Below, piece after piece: positions 48,401 through 54,400 of a stretch of DNA of 64,000 nt. A program made the translations under genes and the position numbers. The notes beneath the pieces were generated by a model, which had not been told where the DNA came from, searched no databases, and saw nothing but the letters and a program-made list of their open reading frames with translations. Each line of letters begins with the position of its first letter. The first letter of the stretch is position 1. Source of the DNA: SB21 sp964415295 (lineage in GTDB: Bacteria > CLD3 > SB21). Location of the stretch: the NCBI GenBank assembly GCA_964415295.1, contig CAYPYN010000003.1, positions 62,001 to 126,000 of the forward strand. Reading direction: 5' to 3'.

Positions 48401-51400
48401 AGCGCCGGTCAGATCGGAGCCTATTCCAATGAAGACGTGGCGGTGCCTGTTATAGAAGCAGGGAATGCACTTGCTCTGAATGGCAGTACTCAATACAATC
48501 AGATTACTGCAGCCGGTCACCTGAATTTTTCTCAGGCGAATGACTTTACCATTACCGCTTGGGTCAATCCGGCCAGTTATCAGACTGGTCAGATCTATGA
48601 CAAAACCGCAAACATCGGAGCGGTCAATGAGTTTCAGATCTGGACGTTTATTGGTCCTGACTCTTCTGTGAATTTCAATCTTGGAATGGAGCAGGTGACC
48701 TGGAATGGTATTAAATCAAACTTTCGTTACACGCCGGGTCAATGGTTCCACGTGGGCTATGTAAAGTCCGGCAATACCTACAGCATCTACATCAACGGAC
48801 AATTGGATGTCCAGGGTACTTTGAGCTTTGCCGGTGCAACGACCAATTTCGCCGATATCAATATCGGCCGTTTCCGCAGGGATGATGCGGGGCATTTTTC
48901 CGGGTCTATTGATGAGGTTTCCGTATGGAATTCGGCCATGAATAGTGCTCAGCTTTCAGCCATGATGATACGGCCGATCCACGGTGATGCGGCAGGATTG
49001 CTGGGACTTTGGCACTTTGACGAAACGTCAGGAACCACGACGTATGACGCCAGTCCTTTCGCACAAAACGGGACATTGGCTAATGGAGCCGCTTTGTTTG
49101 CATCCGGGGCCATGGCGCCCGTGGCCCCGACAGGGCTTAACACGACGCCATTCCTGGATTCTACGCTCACCGTTTCATGGGCAGCCAATACCGAGGCAGA
49201 TCTGAGCCACTATTATGTGTATCGAAGTACGACGAACGGTTTTATTCCGTCTGCCTCCGATTCAATCGGCCGCGTCGCTGCGCCGACGAATTGGTTTGAC
49301 GACAATACAGCGCAGCTTGGCGTTACGTATTATTACAGAATAGCCGCCACTGACAGCGCCGGGCAGATCGGATCGTATTCGAATCAGGTTGCCGGTGCCT
49401 ATCCTGTGGGTTCGCTTGCGGCTACGATTCAACCGGTTAATTTTGGAAACGTGGCACTCGGCGGAAATGCGGTTCTTCAGACCAAAGTATATGCGGCCGG
49501 CGGATGGGTTGAGGTTACCAATTCTTCTTTTGACCTTGGTTCGCAATTCAGCTTGGTAACACCGTTAACACTTCCGGACACGTTGTCAAAGAATGACACC
49601 TTACTTGTGGATATTCGCTTTGCGCCCAATGCATTCGGGCCTCAAACCGATACCCTGAGGCTAAACAATAATTCTGGCGTCGATCCGTTTAGTATCGCGC
49701 TGGATGGAACGGGAGTTCCCGGCACGATTGCATCGAACGTGAACCCGGCGAATTACGGAAGTGTGGCGTTGGGTAACAGTTCCACGCAGACGATCAAAGT
49801 GTATTCCAATGGGGGAGCGGTGAGAGTAAGCGGAGCCGGTATTCAGACCGGAACTGACTTTACGATCACGAACGCGTTGACATTCCCGGATACATTGTTT
49901 GCTAATGATACGTTGTTGGTCGATGTGCAATTCACTCCTACGGCGTTCAGTAGCTTAACGGATACACTGGTTGTAAATAACAACAGTGGTACACCACTGT
50001 TCAAGATCGCGCTGGATGGAACAGGCGTCAGCGGAGCCATCGCATCTAACGTGAACCCGGCTAATTACGGCAATGTGGTTGTGGGCGGTAATGCAACGCA
50101 GACGATCAAGCTGTATTCTAACGGCGGGGCAGTGAGAGTGAGTGGTGCCAGTATTCAGACCGGAACCGACTTTACGATCACGAATGGCTTGACGTTACCG
50201 GATACGCTGTTTGCTAATGATACCTTATCGGTCGATGTTCGGTTTGCTCCAAGTTCGTTTGCTGCGATCGGCGACAGTTTGGTGATTACGAACAACTCCG
50301 GTACGCCGGTGTTCAAGGTTGCACTAAACGGCACGGGTATTAGCGGAGCTATTGCATCGAACGTAAACCCGGCGAGTTACGGAAGTGTGGCGTTGGGTAA
50401 CAGTTCCACGCAGACGATCAAAGTATATTCCAACGGTGGTGCGGTTGAAGTAACGGCGGCATCGATTCAGACCGGAACCGACTTTGCGATCACAAACGCG
50501 TTGACATTCCCGGACACATTGTTTGCTAACGATACGTTGTTGATCGATGTTCAATTCACACCGACGGCGTTCAGCAGCTTAACGGACACGTTAGTTGTTA
50601 CAAACAACTCCGGTTCGCCGCTGTTCAAGATCGCGCTGGATGGAACGGGTATATCGGGAACGTTGGTAGCTTTACCATCGAGTTTCGATTTTGGTAATGT
50701 GGCCGTGGAAGACAGCGCCACCACGGCGATCCGTTTTGTGAGTTCGGGCGGCGCGGTATCCGTTTCAGGCTCAACCGTTAACGGGAACGGCTACAGTATC
50801 GTTTCGCAGAGCGGAAACACCACTCTTTTCGCAGGTGATACGCTGATCTATACGATCAAGTTCAAACCGCAGGTATTTTCGCAGCAGTTGGATACTTTAA
50901 AGATTACAAATAATTCAAGCACACCGGTGGTAGGGGTACCTCTGTCTGGAACAGGTATATCCGGAACGTTATTTACGGATGTATCATTACTTGACTTTGG
51001 TAATGTGGCCTTGGGCAGCAGCGCACAGCGCACAGTGAAGGTGTACAGCCAGGGCGGCATGGTGCCGGTATTTTCCGCGATCAACGGACCCGTTTATTCA
51101 TCAGTGTCCTCCACCGGACCTAATAATCTGTACACGGGTGATACACTTACGATTGTTTGGAGATATACTCCGACGACTTTTGGTGCAGAGGTCGATACCA
51201 TGTATGTGACCAATACAAGTGACGGTAGCGTATTGAAAGTACCGTTTACAGGTACGGGTATTAGCGGAGCTATTGCATCGAACGTGAACCCGGCGAATTA
51301 CGGAAGTGTGGCGTTGGGTAACAGTTCCACGCAGACGATCAAAGTGTATTCCAATGGGGGAGCGGTGAGAGTAAGCGGAGCCGGTATTCAGACCGGAACT

Positions 51401-54400
51401 GACTTTACGATCACGAACGCGTTGACATTCCCGGATACATTGTTTGCTAATGATACGTTGTTGGTCGATGTGCAATTCACTCCTACGGCGTTCAGTAGCT
51501 TAACGGATACACTGGTTGTAAATAACAACAGTGGTACACCACTGTTCAAGATCGCGCTGGATGGAACAGGCGTCAGCGGAGCCATCGCATCTAACGTGAA
51601 CCCGGCTAATTACGGCAATGTGGTTGTGGGCGGTAATGCAACGCAGACGATCAAGCTGTATTCTAACGGCGGGGCAGTGAGAGTGAGTGGTGCCAGTATT
51701 CAGACCGGAACCGACTTTACGATCACGAATGGCTTGACGTTACCGGATACGCTGTTTGCTAATGATACCTTATCGGTCGATGTTCGGTTTGCTCCAAGTT
51801 CGTTTGCTGCGATCGGCGACAGTTTGGTGATTACGAACAACTCCGGTACGCCGGTGTTCAAGGTTGCACTAAACGGCACGGGTATTAGCGGAGCTATTGC
51901 ATCGAACGTAAACCCGGCGAGTTACGGAAGTGTGGCGTTGGGTAACAGTTCCACGCAGACGATCAAAGTATATTCCAACGGTGGTGCGGTTGAAGTAACG
52001 GCGGCATCGATTCAGACCGGAACCGACTTTGCGATCACAAACGCGTTGACATTCCCGGACACATTGTTTGCTAACGATACGTTGTTGATCGATGTTCAAT
52101 TCACACCGACGGCGTTCAGCAGCTTAACGGACACGTTAGTTGTTACAAACAACTCCGGTTCGCCGCTGTTCAAGATCGCGCTGGATGGTTCAGGCGTCAG
52201 CGGAGCTATTGCTTCTACTACGACAAGCGTGAATTTCGGTAACGTTCCGGTTGGCGATAGCGCACAAACCGTCGTAAAGGTTTACTCCAATAGCGGCGCC
52301 GTCAACGTATCGGCAATGAACTTGTTCGACGGATCAGCATTCAGGGTTGATTCGACTTCGGGTCCCGCGACACTATACAGCGGTGATACCTTGTTAGTGT
52401 ATCTGAAATATCTGGCATCGAATTTCTCCTTCCAGGCCGACACGCTGTTTATTACCAATAATTCCGGTATTTCTCCTTTCAGGATCCGCATGGGCGGCAC
52501 AGGAATCCCCGGAACATTGGCATCATTACCGGCCTCGTACGATTTCGGTAACGTACCTGTTGGCGACAGCGCCACAACGTTGCTGAAAGTTTACTCCGTT
52601 GGCGGTGCGGTTACAACGTCGGCTGTATTCCTTGCCAACGACGTAACGTTCCGGGTCGATTCTTCATCCGGCCCTGTAACATTATACAGTGGCGATACAT
52701 TGTATGTTTGGGCTAAATATCTGTCCGGTAGCTTTGCATCATCCGCTGATTCGGTGGTGATCCTGAATAATTCCGCGTCCGGAAGCTTCAAGATCTCATT
52801 GGCCGGATCCGGAATCCCGGGCAGTTTAGCGGCGGTGCCGACATCCATTGACTTTGGAAATGTGGCGGTCAGTGACAGCGCGCAGCTGACCTTGAAGCTG
52901 TATTCAACCGGTGGTGCGGTCTCGGTCAGTGGAACCACCATGTTTGTCGGCTCGTCGTTCCGTGTAGATTCATTATCAGGACCGATGTTCCTTTACACGG
53001 GCGATACGCTCACGGTGTATACGACCTACCGCGCATTGAATTTTGGCGGCGCCGGCGACAGCATTTATGTGCTGAGCAATGCGCTAAACGGGACGGTTCG
53101 CGTGTCCGTTTTGGGTAATGGCGTTCCAGGTACGCTGAGCGCTATGCCGACGGCATTTGACTTTGGTAATGTCCAGACGGGCGACAGTCTGACATCCACG
53201 TTTAAACTGTTCTCGATCGGCGGAGCGGTTGCTACATCAGGAAGCAGTCTTTTCGACGCAACCCAATACGCTATCGTTTCGTCTTCCGGTCCGTCTACGT
53301 TATACAACGGCGACACACTCGCCATTACTGTGAAATTCAAGCCTCTGACGTTTGGTCTTAAAACCGATACGCTTTTGGTAAACAATAATTCGACCGTCTC
53401 TCCATTCAAGATTACGATCACAGGAACGGGGTCGGTGGGAGCGCTGTTTGCTTCTCAAGGCTCGCTGAATTTCGGATCGGTTCAGATCGGAGACAGCGCC
53501 GTTCAGACTGTAAAATTCTATGGTACTTCCAATGGAATAACGGTCAGCAGTGCGTCCATTCTTTCAGGTACGCATTATTCCGTCAACACAGTTCAGGCTC
53601 TGCCGGTTGTTCTTAATATCGGCGATACACTCACGGCTATGGTTGTGTTCAGGCCCTCGACCTTCGGCACCATAGCGGATACGGCTCAGATCATCAATAT
53701 CTCAGTTAATAACCCAATGGGAATTGCCTTGAGCGGTACGGGTGCGATCGGAACTCTGGCGCCTCTGTCGGACAACTTCGGCCTTGTGACCATCGGAGAC
53801 AGCCTGACCAAGACGGTTAAACTCTACACGAGTGTCGGCGCTGTGAAGGTCGATAGTCTGAAGTTCGATCTTGGATCGGAATTCAGTTTTGCGGCAACGC
53901 CGGTCTTGCCGGATACCGTATTCCCTGGTGACACACTCTTGATGAATGTTAAATTCAAACCGTTGGTCTTCGCTACGACCAGCGATACGATCAGGATCTA
54001 TAACAATTCCTCACAGAACGTGTTTGCGGCTCGTTTAAACGGTATCGGTAATTCCGGAACTCTCGTATCCGCGCCTTCAGGGCTCAATTTCGGAAACGTC
54101 CTTGCAGGTGACAGCGCCGTACAGAGGCTGAAGCTGTATGCCACGGGTGCCAATATCATCGTAAACGCGGGCGCTCTTGAAACCGGCGGTGATTATTCGA
54201 TCGTGGCTACTTCAGGTATTCCGGTCACATTGGTCGCCGGCGTAGATACGCTGACCGTTGATATTAAATTCAAACCGTCCACGTTCGGTCCGGCGAGCGA
54301 CCGTTTGATCGTGACGAATAATTCTCTGCTCAATCCTGTAAAGGTCAACATGACCGGTACCGGTACGGCAGGAACCTTGGCAGCTACTCCTTTTGGATAT

